Below, in pieces: positions 1 to 6,317 of a stretch of 9,912 bases of DNA. How positions within the stretch are numbered: position 1 is the first letter of the stretch; each line of letters begins with the position of its first letter. Source of the DNA: an uncultured Victivallaceae bacterium (GTDB lineage: Bacteria > Verrucomicrobiota > Lentisphaeria > Victivallales > Victivallaceae); contig CAKUKT010000073.1 in NCBI GenBank assembly GCA_934663655.1, positions 1 through 9,912 on the forward strand. Direction: 5' to 3'. Made by a program: the position numbers and the translations under genes. The notes beneath the pieces were generated by a model. It was not told the DNA's origin. It saw only the letters and a list, made by a program, of their open reading frames with translations, and ran no database searches.

Positions 1-2351
1 TAGTAGAACTTCTCCAGTTCCGGACACGGCGAGATGCTGTTCGGCGCGCCGACGATGACCGGCGGGGCGTCGAGGTAGTCAAACGCGAGCCGGGTGATGT
101 TGCTGGCGAAGTCGTTAAGGTGCGAACCGCGTTCACAGGCGTCGGAGACCAGCACAATCCGTCCGGTCTTCTTCACCGATTCGATCACCTTGTCGTAGTT
201 GAAGGGCACCAGCGTGCGGGCGTCGATGACCTCGGCTTCGAGCTTGAACTCTTCGGAAAGACGTTTGGCGGCCTTGATCGCCGGATAGAGCGTCGCGCCG
301 ACCGAGAGAATCGTGAGGTCGGAACCGACCCGCTTGACGTCCGGTTCGCCGATCGGAACTTCGTAGTAGCCCTCGGGCACTCCGCCTTCGTGGAACATCT
401 CACCGGTGTCGTAGAGCTTCTGGCTTTCAAAGAAGACCACCGGATCGGTGCCGGAGAGGGCGGCGTTCATCAGTCCCTTGGCGTCGTAGGGGGTCGCCGG
501 GAAGCAGACCTTGAGGCCGGGAATGTGGGCGCAGAGACTCGTCCAGTCCTGCGCGTGCTGGGCACCGTATTTGGCGCCGACCGAAACCCGCAGCACCACC
601 GGCATCTTGAGCGCGCCGGCGGACATGCTCTGCCATTTGGCCAGCTGGTTGAAGACTTCATCACCGGCGCAGCCGAGGAAGTCGCAGTACATGAGTTCGG
701 GGATCGCCCGGCCGCCGCACATCGCGTAGCCGACCGCGGTCGCGACGATCGCGCTTTCGCTGATCGGCGCGTTGAAGAAGCGGTGGTAGGGCATGGCTTC
801 GGTAAGTCCGCCGTAGACGCCGTAGGCGCCGCCCCAGTCGCGGTTGTCCTCGCCGAAGGCGATCAGCGTCGGGTCGGTGTAGAACTTGTTGATGATCGCT
901 TCGAAGAGCGCATCGCGCAGCGAGAAGACCTTGAGTTTGGAGACCTCCTTGCCGTCCTTGTCAAAGGCGAAGCGGACCTTGTCCTTGAGCTTGAGAACGC
1001 GGGAGTTCTGCTCCAGCGGCATCAGCGCGTCGGGGGCGCGGTCGTCGAACTTCTCGACCTTCTGGTTGGAGAACATGTATTTGCGGATCGCATCCGGGTC
1101 CGCCTTGGGATCGATGCGCGGGCTGATCTTGTCGTCGATCGCCAGCTTCATGATGCGGGTGATGCGCGCCTTGATCGATTCATTCATCTCGTCGAACCAG
1201 CCGTTCGCCTCGATCTTGCCCTTGACCAGTTTTTCACGGAAGGCGGTGATGGCGTCGCACTTCTGCCAGGCTTCGATCTCCTCCTTGGTGCGGTAGCTCG
1301 AACTGTCGGTGGCGGAGTGTCCGACATAACGGTAGGTGAGAGTTTCGAGGAGGACCGGACCCTTCTTGGCCTCGATGATTTCGCGTTTGCGGCGGAAGGC
1401 GTCGATGACCGCCAGCGGATTGTAACCGTCGACGCGTTCGGCGTGAAGCATGTCGGGATTGACGCCGGCGCCGAGCCGGGCCGGAACCACGTAAGCCATG
1501 GTTTCGCCGCAGGTCTGTCCGCCCATGCCGTAGCTGTTGTTGAGAACGTTGAAGATCAGCGGCAGACCGCCCTTGAACCCCTCTTCCCAGAGCTGGGTGT
1601 ACTGATCCATCGACGCGAAGTTGAGCGCTTCCCAGACCGGACCGCGGCCGAGCGAACCGTCACCGATATTGCAGACGACCAGACCGGGCTTGCGGTTGAT
1701 CTTCTTGAAGAGCGCCGCACCGACGGTGATGCCGCCGGAGCCGCCGACGATCGCGTTGTTGGGATAGATGCCGAAGGGGGTGAAGAAGACGTGCATCGAA
1801 TTGCCGAGACCGCGGGTGAAGCCGTTCTCGCGGCCGAAGAGTTCGGACATGAAACCGTAGAGCAGGAAATCCACCGCGAGATCGCGGATGTCACCGCTCT
1901 TGTTCTCCTTTTCGACGACCTTGAGCAGCGCGCCGTCGAAGAACTCCTTCATGATCTTTTCGAGTTCATCCGCGGGGAGGTTCTTGATCGCGTTGAATCC
2001 CTTGGCGAGCACTTCGCCGTGGCTGCGGTGAGAACCGAAAATCTGATCGTCATGGGTCAGCGAATAGGCCATCCCGACCGCCGCGGCTTCCTGGCCGGTG
2101 TAGAGGTGGGCCGGACCGGTGTAGAGGTAGCCAACGCCGTTGTAGTGCTTGGCGGTGCGAACCGAGAAGAGCATCGTCTCAAATTCGCGGATGTACTGCA
2201 TGTCGCGATAGATGCCGAGCAGATCGGCCTTGCTGTAGAGTTTCTTCTCCTGAGCGAAGGTCTTGTTGTACTGGTTGAGCGGAATCTCTCCGAACTTGAG
2301 AACTCCGGGCTTGCGGATTTCCACCGGATCGACGAATTGACACTTTGGCAT
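1..2351 (-). CDS. Fused alpha-beta E1 of a 2-oxoacid (probably pyruvate) dehydrogenase complex, 3' end cut by window
   Basis: Thiamine diphosphate-dependent E1: decarboxylates a 2-oxoacid and passes the acyl group to the lipoyl arm of E2. The ATG at 2351 (MPKCQFVDPVEIRKPG) follows AAGGA by 9 nt; 783 codons are visible without a stop. Residues about 50-400 are the alpha part: GDG at 230-232 and NN at 271-272 form the thiamine/Mg motif, then NSYGMGGQTCGET and YRYVGHSATDSSSYRTKEE near 340-355. Residues about 475-783 are the beta part, with FGEDN (Glu501), ISESA and GAQHAQ (His599, a typical E1-beta histidine). The visible end, CPELEKFY followed by TA-, is where E1-beta chains approach their C-terminus, so perhaps 15-25 residues are missing (or none, if the next codon is a stop). 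The GDG-to-NN gap is 38 residues, about 10 longer than usual. It is the last gene of the E2-E3-E1 run, 41 bp after lpdA. Acetoin or branched-chain substrates cannot be excluded. Confidence 0.93.
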   Translation of the reverse strand, partial: MPKCQFVDPVEIRKPGVLKFGEIPLNQYNKTFAQEKKLYSKADLLGIYRDMQYIREFETMLFSVRTAKHYNGVGYLYTGPAHLYTGQEAAAVGMAYSLTHDDQIFGSHRSHGEVLAKGFNAIKNLPADELEKIMKEFFDGALLKVVEKENKSGDIRDLAVDFLLYGFMSELFGRENGFTRGLGNSMHVFFTPFGIYPNNAIVGGSGGITVGAALFKKINRKPGLVVCNIGDGSLGRGPVWEALNFASMDQYTQLWEEGFKGGLPLIFNVLNNSYGMGGQTCGETMAYVVPARLGAGVNPDMLHAERVDGYNPLAVIDAFRRKREIIEAKKGPVLLETLTYRYVGHSATDSSSYRTKEEIEAWQKCDAITAFREKLVKGKIEANGWFDEMNESIKARITRIMKLAIDDKISPRIDPKADPDAIRKYMFSNQKVEKFDDRAPDALMPLEQNSRVLKLKDKVRFAFDKDGKEVSKLKVFSLRDALFEAIINKFYTDPTLIAFGEDNRDWGGAYGVYGGLTEAMPYHRFFNAPISESAIVATAVGYAMCGGRAIPELMYCDFLGCAGDEVFNQLAKWQSMSAGALKMPVVLRVSVGAKYGAQHAQDWTSLCAHIPGLKVCFPATPYDAKGLMNAALSGTDPVVFFESQKLYDTGEMFHEGGVPEGYYEVPIGEPDVKRVGSDLTILSVGATLYPAIKAAKRLSEEFKLEAEVIDARTLVPFNYDKVIESVKKTGRIVLVSDACERGSHLNDFASNITRLAFDYLDAPPVIVGAPNSISPCPELEKFY

Positions 2352-2392
2352 GATTGATTGTCCTTCTTGAATTTGCCGTTGATGACAAAGAA

Positions 2393-3760
2393 TTATATCT
2401 GACTGATGACCGCTTCACGGAAGATCTCCCCGACCGTCGGATGCGGGAAGACCACTTTGGCGAGCGCCTGGCAGTTGAGGCGGCGTTCGACCGCGATGGC
2501 GAGTCCGAAAATGATTTCGCTGCTCGGGTTGCCGATCATCGCCGCGCCGATGATGATGCCGTCGGCGTCGAGGATCAGCTTGATGAAACCGTCGCCGCCC
2601 TCGTTTTCGGCGATGTAACGGCCGCTGAAAACCAGCGGAAGTTTGACGACCTTGATTTTGAGTCCCTTGGCTCTGGCGGTGTCTTCGGTTTCGCCGACGC
2701 TGGAGAGTTCCGGGTTGGTGTAGATCACCGCGGGGATCGCCGCGTAACTCATGGTGTCGGCGACGCCGGCGATCACGTTGACCGCCACTTCGGCTTCACG
2801 GTAGGCGGTGTGGGCGAGCATCGACCGGCCGTTGACATCACCGGCGGCGAAGACGCCGGGCACGTTGGCTTTCATCTGATCGTCGGTCGGAATCGCTCCG
2901 CGTTCGGTCATCACGCCGATCGCTTCCAGGTTGAGATCAGCGGTATTGGCGCGGCGTCCGACTGCGACGAGGATCTTATCGGCGGCGATTTCGCTTTTTC
3001 CGGAAGCGTTTTCAATCGCAAGCTTGTTGCCGTTGACGCCGACCGCTTTGGTCGAGAGCAGGAACTTGACGCCGCGTTTGGTGTAGATATCCTGAAGTTG
3101 CGCGGCCATTTCGGCGTCGGTGGGACCGCCAATTTTGTCGAGCATTTCGACGACGACGACCTCGGTACCGATCGAATTGAAGTAACTGGCCATCTCCAGA
3201 CCGATCACGCCGCCGCCGAGGACGATAAGTTTCTTCGGCGCCTCCTTGAGGGCGAGGATTTCGCGGTTGGTGAGCGCGGTTCCGGCGGCGAGCGCCTCCT
3301 TGAGGCCGGGGATCGGCGGCACCGCGGCCGTCGAGCCGGAAGCGATGATCACCTTGCGCCCCTCGTAGGTCTCGCCATTGGCGGTGACCGCAAAGCCTTC
3401 GGCGGTTTTGCCGACGAATTTCGCCCGGTGCGGAACCACCGTCACCTTGGCGCCCTTCATCTGCGCGGCAACGCCGGAAACCAGCATTTTGACGACCTTG
3501 TCCTTGCGGGCGACGACCGCGGCGTGGTCGATTCTGGCGGCGTCGGCATCGACGCCGTACTTGTGGGCGCCGCCCTTCGCGTAATCGTAGAGCTTGGCGG
3601 AGTAAAGGAGGGTTTTGGTCGGCATGCACCCTTCGTTGAGGCAGACGCCGCCGAGGCTGCGTTCTTCAAAAAGCGCAACGCTCATCTTTTTGTGTCCGGC
3701 CCGTTCCGCGGCGCGGTATCCGGCCGGGCCGCCGCCGATAATCAGAAGATCGTAAATCAT
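2393..3760 (-). CDS. lpdA: Dihydrolipoamide dehydrogenase (E3)
   Basis: FAD-dependent disulfide oxidoreductase (455 aa) that reoxidises the dihydrolipoyl arm of E2 and reduces NAD+. Visible landmarks are the N-terminal FAD motif GGGPAG (9-14), redox-active cysteines Cys40 and Cys45 in GGVCLNEGCMPTK, NAD-binding GGGVIG (182-187), the second FAD motif FAAGD ending at Asp308, and the catalytic FPHPTVGE with His440 and Glu445. Length and domain order are standard and there is no extra lipoyl domain. The ATG at 3760 (MIYDLLIIGGG) is chosen because AGGGGA lies about 9 nt upstream; an in-frame GTG at 3766 would add two residues but sits only 3 nt from that site. It starts 26 bp after the E2 stop and ends 41 bp before E1, so the three are surely co-transcribed. 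One small deviation: PTK replaces the usual PSK after the redox cysteines. Confidence 0.96.
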   Translation of the reverse strand: MIYDLLIIGGGPAGYRAAERAGHKKMSVALFEERSLGGVCLNEGCMPTKTLLYSAKLYDYAKGGAHKYGVDADAARIDHAAVVARKDKVVKMLVSGVAAQMKGAKVTVVPHRAKFVGKTAEGFAVTANGETYEGRKVIIASGSTAAVPPIPGLKEALAAGTALTNREILALKEAPKKLIVLGGGVIGLEMASYFNSIGTEVVVVEMLDKIGGPTDAEMAAQLQDIYTKRGVKFLLSTKAVGVNGNKLAIENASGKSEIAADKILVAVGRRANTADLNLEAIGVMTERGAIPTDDQMKANVPGVFAAGDVNGRSMLAHTAYREAEVAVNVIAGVADTMSYAAIPAVIYTNPELSSVGETEDTARAKGLKIKVVKLPLVFSGRYIAENEGGDGFIKLILDADGIIIGAAMIGNPSSEIIFGLAIAVERRLNCQALAKVVFPHPTVGEIFREAVISQI

Positions 3761-3786
3761 TTTCACTTGTCCCCTGGAGAAAATTA

Positions 3787-5043
3787 TTACATCGCCAGCA
3801 GCAGCTGGAAGTTTTCAAGTCTCTCGGCGACCGCCTTGAGGAATTGGGCGGCGGGAGCGCCGTCGACCACGCGGTGGTCGAAGGTGAGAGAGAGTCCCAT
3901 CGCCTGGTAGAACTCGATTTCGCCGTCGGCGGTTTCGCGCGGACGCAGCGTGAGTCCGCAGACCCCGAGAATCGCGGTCTGGGGCGGATTGATGATCGGG
4001 GTGAAACTCTCGATGCCGAGCGAACCGAGGTTGGAAACCGTGAAGCTGCCGCCCTGAAGTTCATCGCCGGGGATCGCGCCGTCGCGGCACGCCTTGGCCT
4101 TGGCCTTGACGGCTTCGGAGATTTCGCGGAGCGAGAGCTGGTCGGCGTCGCGGATCACCGGCACCATCAACCCGCGCGGAGTATCGACCGCGCAGCCGAG
4201 CTGGGCGTGGGCGAAGCGGCGCATCTTGTCGCCGATGAAGTTCGCGTTGATGTCCGGGAACTCGGGCAGGGTGCGGGCGACCGCGTAAAGAATGAAATCG
4301 TTGAGGGTGATCTTTTCCAGACCGTAGCCTTCGGAGGCCTTCATCTGCTTGCGGATGGCCATGATGGCGGTGGCGTCGAAGGTGCGGTTCAAGGTGAGCT
4401 GAGCCATGGTGGCCAGCGAGGAGTGCATGTTTTCGGCGATGACCTTGCGGATCCGGGTGATCGGCTGATCCTCGTAGGCAGCGGCGGGAGCGGCGGCCGC
4501 AACCGCGGCCGGCGCGGCGGCGCTCCGGGGAGCTGCGGAAGCGAGGGCTTTGACATCGCGTTCGATCACGCGACCTTCCGGACCGCTGGCGGTGGCGGCG
4601 GAGATATCGAGTCCGAGTTCGGCGGCCAGATGTTTGGCGCGCGGCGAAGCGGCGACTGCGCCGGAAGCGGTTACCGCCGGCTGAGCGGCGGCGGGTGCGG
4701 CGGCGGGGGCGGCTTCAGGCTGGGCAGCGCTCTGGGGCGCGGCGGCAGCTTCCTGAGCCGGCGCGGCGGCGGGCGCGGCGGAGCCGGGGATTTCAAACTT
4801 CTCACCCGGTTTGCCGATGACGGCGACGGGGGCGCCGACCGGAACCTCTTCACCGGCCGGGACGAGAATTTTCAGCAGGGTGCCTTCATATTTGGAGAGT
4901 TCTTCGAAACTTGATTTGCCGGTTTCCAGCGAAAAGATCGCCTGTTCCATCTTGATCTGATCGCCTTCGGCGACCAGCCACTGGGCGAGCAGCGCGCTCT
5001 CTTCGGAAACGCCCATCTGGGGCATGAGAACAAAGTCAGCCAT
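3787..5043 (-). CDS. Dihydrolipoamide acyltransferase (E2) of the 2-oxoacid dehydrogenase complex
   Basis: Core subunit (418 aa) that accepts the acyl group from E1 on a lipoyl-lysine and transfers it to CoA. Residues 1-76 form a single lipoyl domain with Lys43 in SLETGKSSFEE. An Ala/Pro-rich flexible linker (about 85-130) leads to the E1/E3-binding domain (about 132-170, SPRAKHLAAELGLDIS...GRVIERDV), then a second Ala/Pro linker. The catalytic domain runs from about 190 to the end, with DHRVVDGAPAAQFL giving catalytic His390 and Asp394. The ATG at 5043 (MADFVLMPQMG) is preferred over the one at 5049 because AAGGAG at 5052-5057 is 8 nt from the former and only 2 nt from the latter. The lipoyl motif is ETGK rather than the common ETDKA. 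First of the three enzyme genes, 68 bp downstream of the DeoR-type regulator. Acetyl is the likeliest acyl group, but the sequence alone does not settle it. Confidence 0.95.
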   Translation of the reverse strand: MADFVLMPQMGVSEESALLAQWLVAEGDQIKMEQAIFSLETGKSSFEELSKYEGTLLKILVPAGEEVPVGAPVAVIGKPGEKFEIPGSAAPAAAPAQEAAAAPQSAAQPEAAPAAAPAAAQPAVTASGAVAASPRAKHLAAELGLDISAATASGPEGRVIERDVKALASAAPRSAAAPAAVAAAAPAAAYEDQPITRIRKVIAENMHSSLATMAQLTLNRTFDATAIMAIRKQMKASEGYGLEKITLNDFILYAVARTLPEFPDINANFIGDKMRRFAHAQLGCAVDTPRGLMVPVIRDADQLSLREISEAVKAKAKACRDGAIPGDELQGGSFTVSNLGSLGIESFTPIINPPQTAILGVCGLTLRPRETADGEIEFYQAMGLSLTFDHRVVDGAPAAQFLKAVAERLENFQLLLAM

Positions 5044-5111
5044 AACCATATCTCCTTGTGTTTAACGGCTTTTTTGTCGATTTGGAAAATTCCTGATTAC
5101 ATATTTAGATG
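5044..5111 (-). promoter_or_regulatory. Regulator-to-E2 gap with the E2 ribosome binding site
   Basis: This 68-bp gap is AT-richer than its surroundings. It carries AAGGAG (5052-5057), which fixes the E2 start at 5043. I see no hairpin followed by a T-run that would end transcription after the regulator, so read-through into E2 is likely. TAAATATGTAAT at its upstream end could hold a -10 element, but no convincing -35 box lies at the right distance. Confidence 0.5.
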
Positions 5112-5867
5112 CTACACCACCGTGACCATTCCCTGAAGGCGTTCGCGCAGTTCCTCCGGGAAATCATCGTCGGTGACCAGCATATCGATATCGTTGATTC
5201 CGGCGAAAGTGAAGGGCAGCATCGCCCCCGCCTTGCTCGAATCCATGATTATCACCACCCGCCTGGCTTTGGCGATCACCGCCCGTTTCAGCAGTGCGTC
5301 GAGTTGACTGCCGACCGAAAACCCGGCATTTTCGTCGAATCCGCTGGCGGCGACAAAGGCGGTGTCGATGTTGAGGTTGACCAGCTGGCGGGTGACGTCG
5401 GGATCGGAGATCGAAATGCTTTTGCGCGAGAGGGTGCCGCCGAGCAGAACGATGGAGGGGGCGGCTTTGCGCATGGCGATTTCGAGCGCGATGTTCGGCG
5501 CCGAACAGACCACCACCAGATTGTAGTCGGGCAGCAGCCGGGCGAGCGCCATCGCAGTGGTGCCGGAATCAATGAAGATGCCTTTGCCGGGTTCAACCAG
5601 CGCGGCCGCTTTTTTTGCGATCAGTTGTTTAGCCGCGAAGTTGCGTTGTTCGCGTTCGCTGTAGATATCTTCGCTGAGGCCGTAACGGCCGGGAAAGGAA
5701 CGGGCGCCGCCGCGGGTGAGGATTACGGCGCGGGATTTCTCCAGGGCGGCGAGGTCGCGGCGGATCGTCATCTCCGACCAGCCGCTGAATTCGGCGCAGA
5801 GACGGCCGATCGAAACCTCACCGTTGGCGTCGACGAAACGTTTTATGGCCTCTCTTCGTTCCTTCAT
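5112..5867 (-). CDS. DeoR/GlpR-family transcriptional regulator
   Basis: DNA-binding regulator of 251 aa, the normal family length. Residues 1-55 are the DeoR winged helix-turn-helix: MKERREAIKRFVDANGEVSI, then SEMTIRRDLAALEKSRAVILTRGGA. TIRRDL (34-39) and RGGA (52-55) are the family signature. Residues about 75-235 are the sugar-phosphate isomerase-like effector domain, with DSGTT (100-104), LLGG (141-144) and DSSKAG (209-214). Relatives usually sense a phosphorylated sugar, and most act as repressors. The ATG at 5867 has AGGGA about 9 nt upstream. The frame stays open to 5957, but that stretch covers the promoter and is probably not translated. Odd points are GWSEMT where VSExT is usual in the recognition region, and CSAPNIA in place of the common TNS-NIA. 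Placed directly before E2, it probably controls the dehydrogenase operon and itself; the ligand is unknown. Confidence 0.93.
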   Translation of the reverse strand: MKERREAIKRFVDANGEVSIGRLCAEFSGWSEMTIRRDLAALEKSRAVILTRGGARSFPGRYGLSEDIYSEREQRNFAAKQLIAKKAAALVEPGKGIFIDSGTTAMALARLLPDYNLVVVCSAPNIALEIAMRKAAPSIVLLGGTLSRKSISISDPDVTRQLVNLNIDTAFVAASGFDENAGFSVGSQLDALLKRAVIAKARRVVIIMDSSKAGAMLPFTFAGINDIDMLVTDDDFPEELRERLQGMVTVV

Positions 5868-5904
5868 GGTCGCGTTTCCCTGCAATGGAGTATCACTTTG
5901 AAAT

Positions 5905-5933
5905 AATATATCACCATGAGTGCAGGTTTGCAA
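5905..5933 (-). promoter_or_regulatory. Sigma70-like promoter for the DeoR-type regulator and probably the operon
   Basis: Read on the minus strand, TTGCAA (5928-5933) and TATATT (5905-5910) are separated by exactly 17 bp. They match the -35 consensus at 4 of 6 positions and the -10 at 5 of 6. The -10 lies 37 bp upstream of the regulator start, in an AT-rich island within GC-rich DNA, giving a leader of roughly 30 nt. Confidence 0.6.
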
Positions 5934-5968
5934 CACTGTTTTGTTAGAAATTTTCACTTTTTTGTTAG
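5934..5968 (-). repeat. Two 14-bp direct repeats upstream of the regulator promoter (candidate operator)
   Basis: On the plus strand CACTGTTTTGTTAG (5934-5947) and CACTTTTTTGTTAG (5955-5968) differ at one base and repeat every 21 bp, about two helical turns, so both face the same side of the DNA. The first ends exactly at the -35 hexamer. Tandem direct-repeat operators are known for DeoR-family regulators, so autoregulation is a reasonable inference. The position upstream of -35 would also suit activation. Confidence 0.55.
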
Positions 5969-5992
5969 GTTTAAACAGGCGTGGCCCTGTTT
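5969..5992. repeat. Overlapping palindrome and inverted repeat in the divergent control region
   Basis: GTTTAAAC (5969-5976) is a perfect 8-bp palindrome. It overlaps a perfect 7-bp inverted repeat, AAACAGG (5973-5979) and CCTGTTT (5986-5992), with a 6-nt spacer. Neither side has a T-run in terminator position, so a protein-binding site is likelier than a terminator. It abuts the direct repeats next to it. Confidence 0.35.
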
Positions 5993-6153
5993 CGGGGTGG
6001 AAACAACGAAAAAAACTTTCATTCGGTGGTTGCCGAAATGGAGATGTCAGGTTTCCGGATCTGCGGGGGGCGCGGGGAAAACCGGATGGTCAGACGGGAG
6101 CAATCGTTGCGGCGCAGAAAAGGTGAGTTGGGATGGAACATTGGCCGGAAGCG

Positions 6154-6176
6154 GGTATTTAGCGGAAAAAAATACC
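6154..6176. promoter_or_regulatory. Inverted repeat before the exported-hydrolase promoter (possible operator)
   Basis: GGTATTT (6154-6160) and AAATACC (6170-6176) are perfect 7-bp arms separated by 9 nt. The site lies 7 bp upstream of the candidate -35 box of the plus-strand gene pair, a typical place for a dimeric regulator to bind. The assignment rests on symmetry and position alone. Confidence 0.3.
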
Positions 6177-6183
6177 TCGTCAC

Positions 6184-6211
6184 TTGTATCGTCGGCTTTT
6201 GGATATATATT
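6184..6211 (+). promoter_or_regulatory. Candidate promoter for the exported hydrolase gene pair
   Basis: TTGTAT (6184-6189) and TATATT (6206-6211) are 16 bp apart. The -10 matches consensus at 5 of 6 positions; the -35 is weak (3 of 6). It would leave a leader of roughly 100 nt before the ATG at 6318. It is the most AT-rich patch in the 250 bp upstream of the gene. Confidence 0.35.
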
Positions 6212-6317
6212 GATGGTCAGGGGGGCGGAGAATCCGGGGCGCTGTTTTCCGAAAGCGGCCGGTATGGGGAACCAAGTGAAGTTGTCCGGGACGAATTTCC
6301 AGACGACGGGGAGAGAA

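Noticed and set aside
120..2357. 745-codon open frame on the plus strand
   Set aside because: It is exactly antisense to E1, which shows clear family motifs on the minus strand. Its protein is a low-information Val/Asp/Glu/Arg-rich string typical of the reverse of GC-rich coding DNA.
2354..3910. 518-codon open frame on the plus strand
   Set aside because: It is antisense to lpdA, which has every expected catalytic motif; no ribosome site or recognisable domain supports the plus-strand frame.
3844..4914. 356-codon open frame on the plus strand with a Gly-rich stretch
   Set aside because: It is antisense to E2; the Gly-rich part is simply the reverse of the Ala/Pro-rich linkers.
5109..5906. 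265-codon open frame on the plus strand
   Set aside because: It is antisense to the DeoR-family regulator and has no plausible protein features.
6008..6040. Minus-strand terminator-like hairpin (CATTTCGG...CCGAATG) followed by T's
   Set aside because: The stem has a bulge, four bases separate it from the T-run, and no minus-strand gene lies upstream to be terminated.
5916..6317. In-frame upstream extension of the hydrolase
   Set aside because: The stretch covers promoter elements and repeats, looks non-coding, and would bury the signal peptide that starts at 6318 after a good ribosome site.
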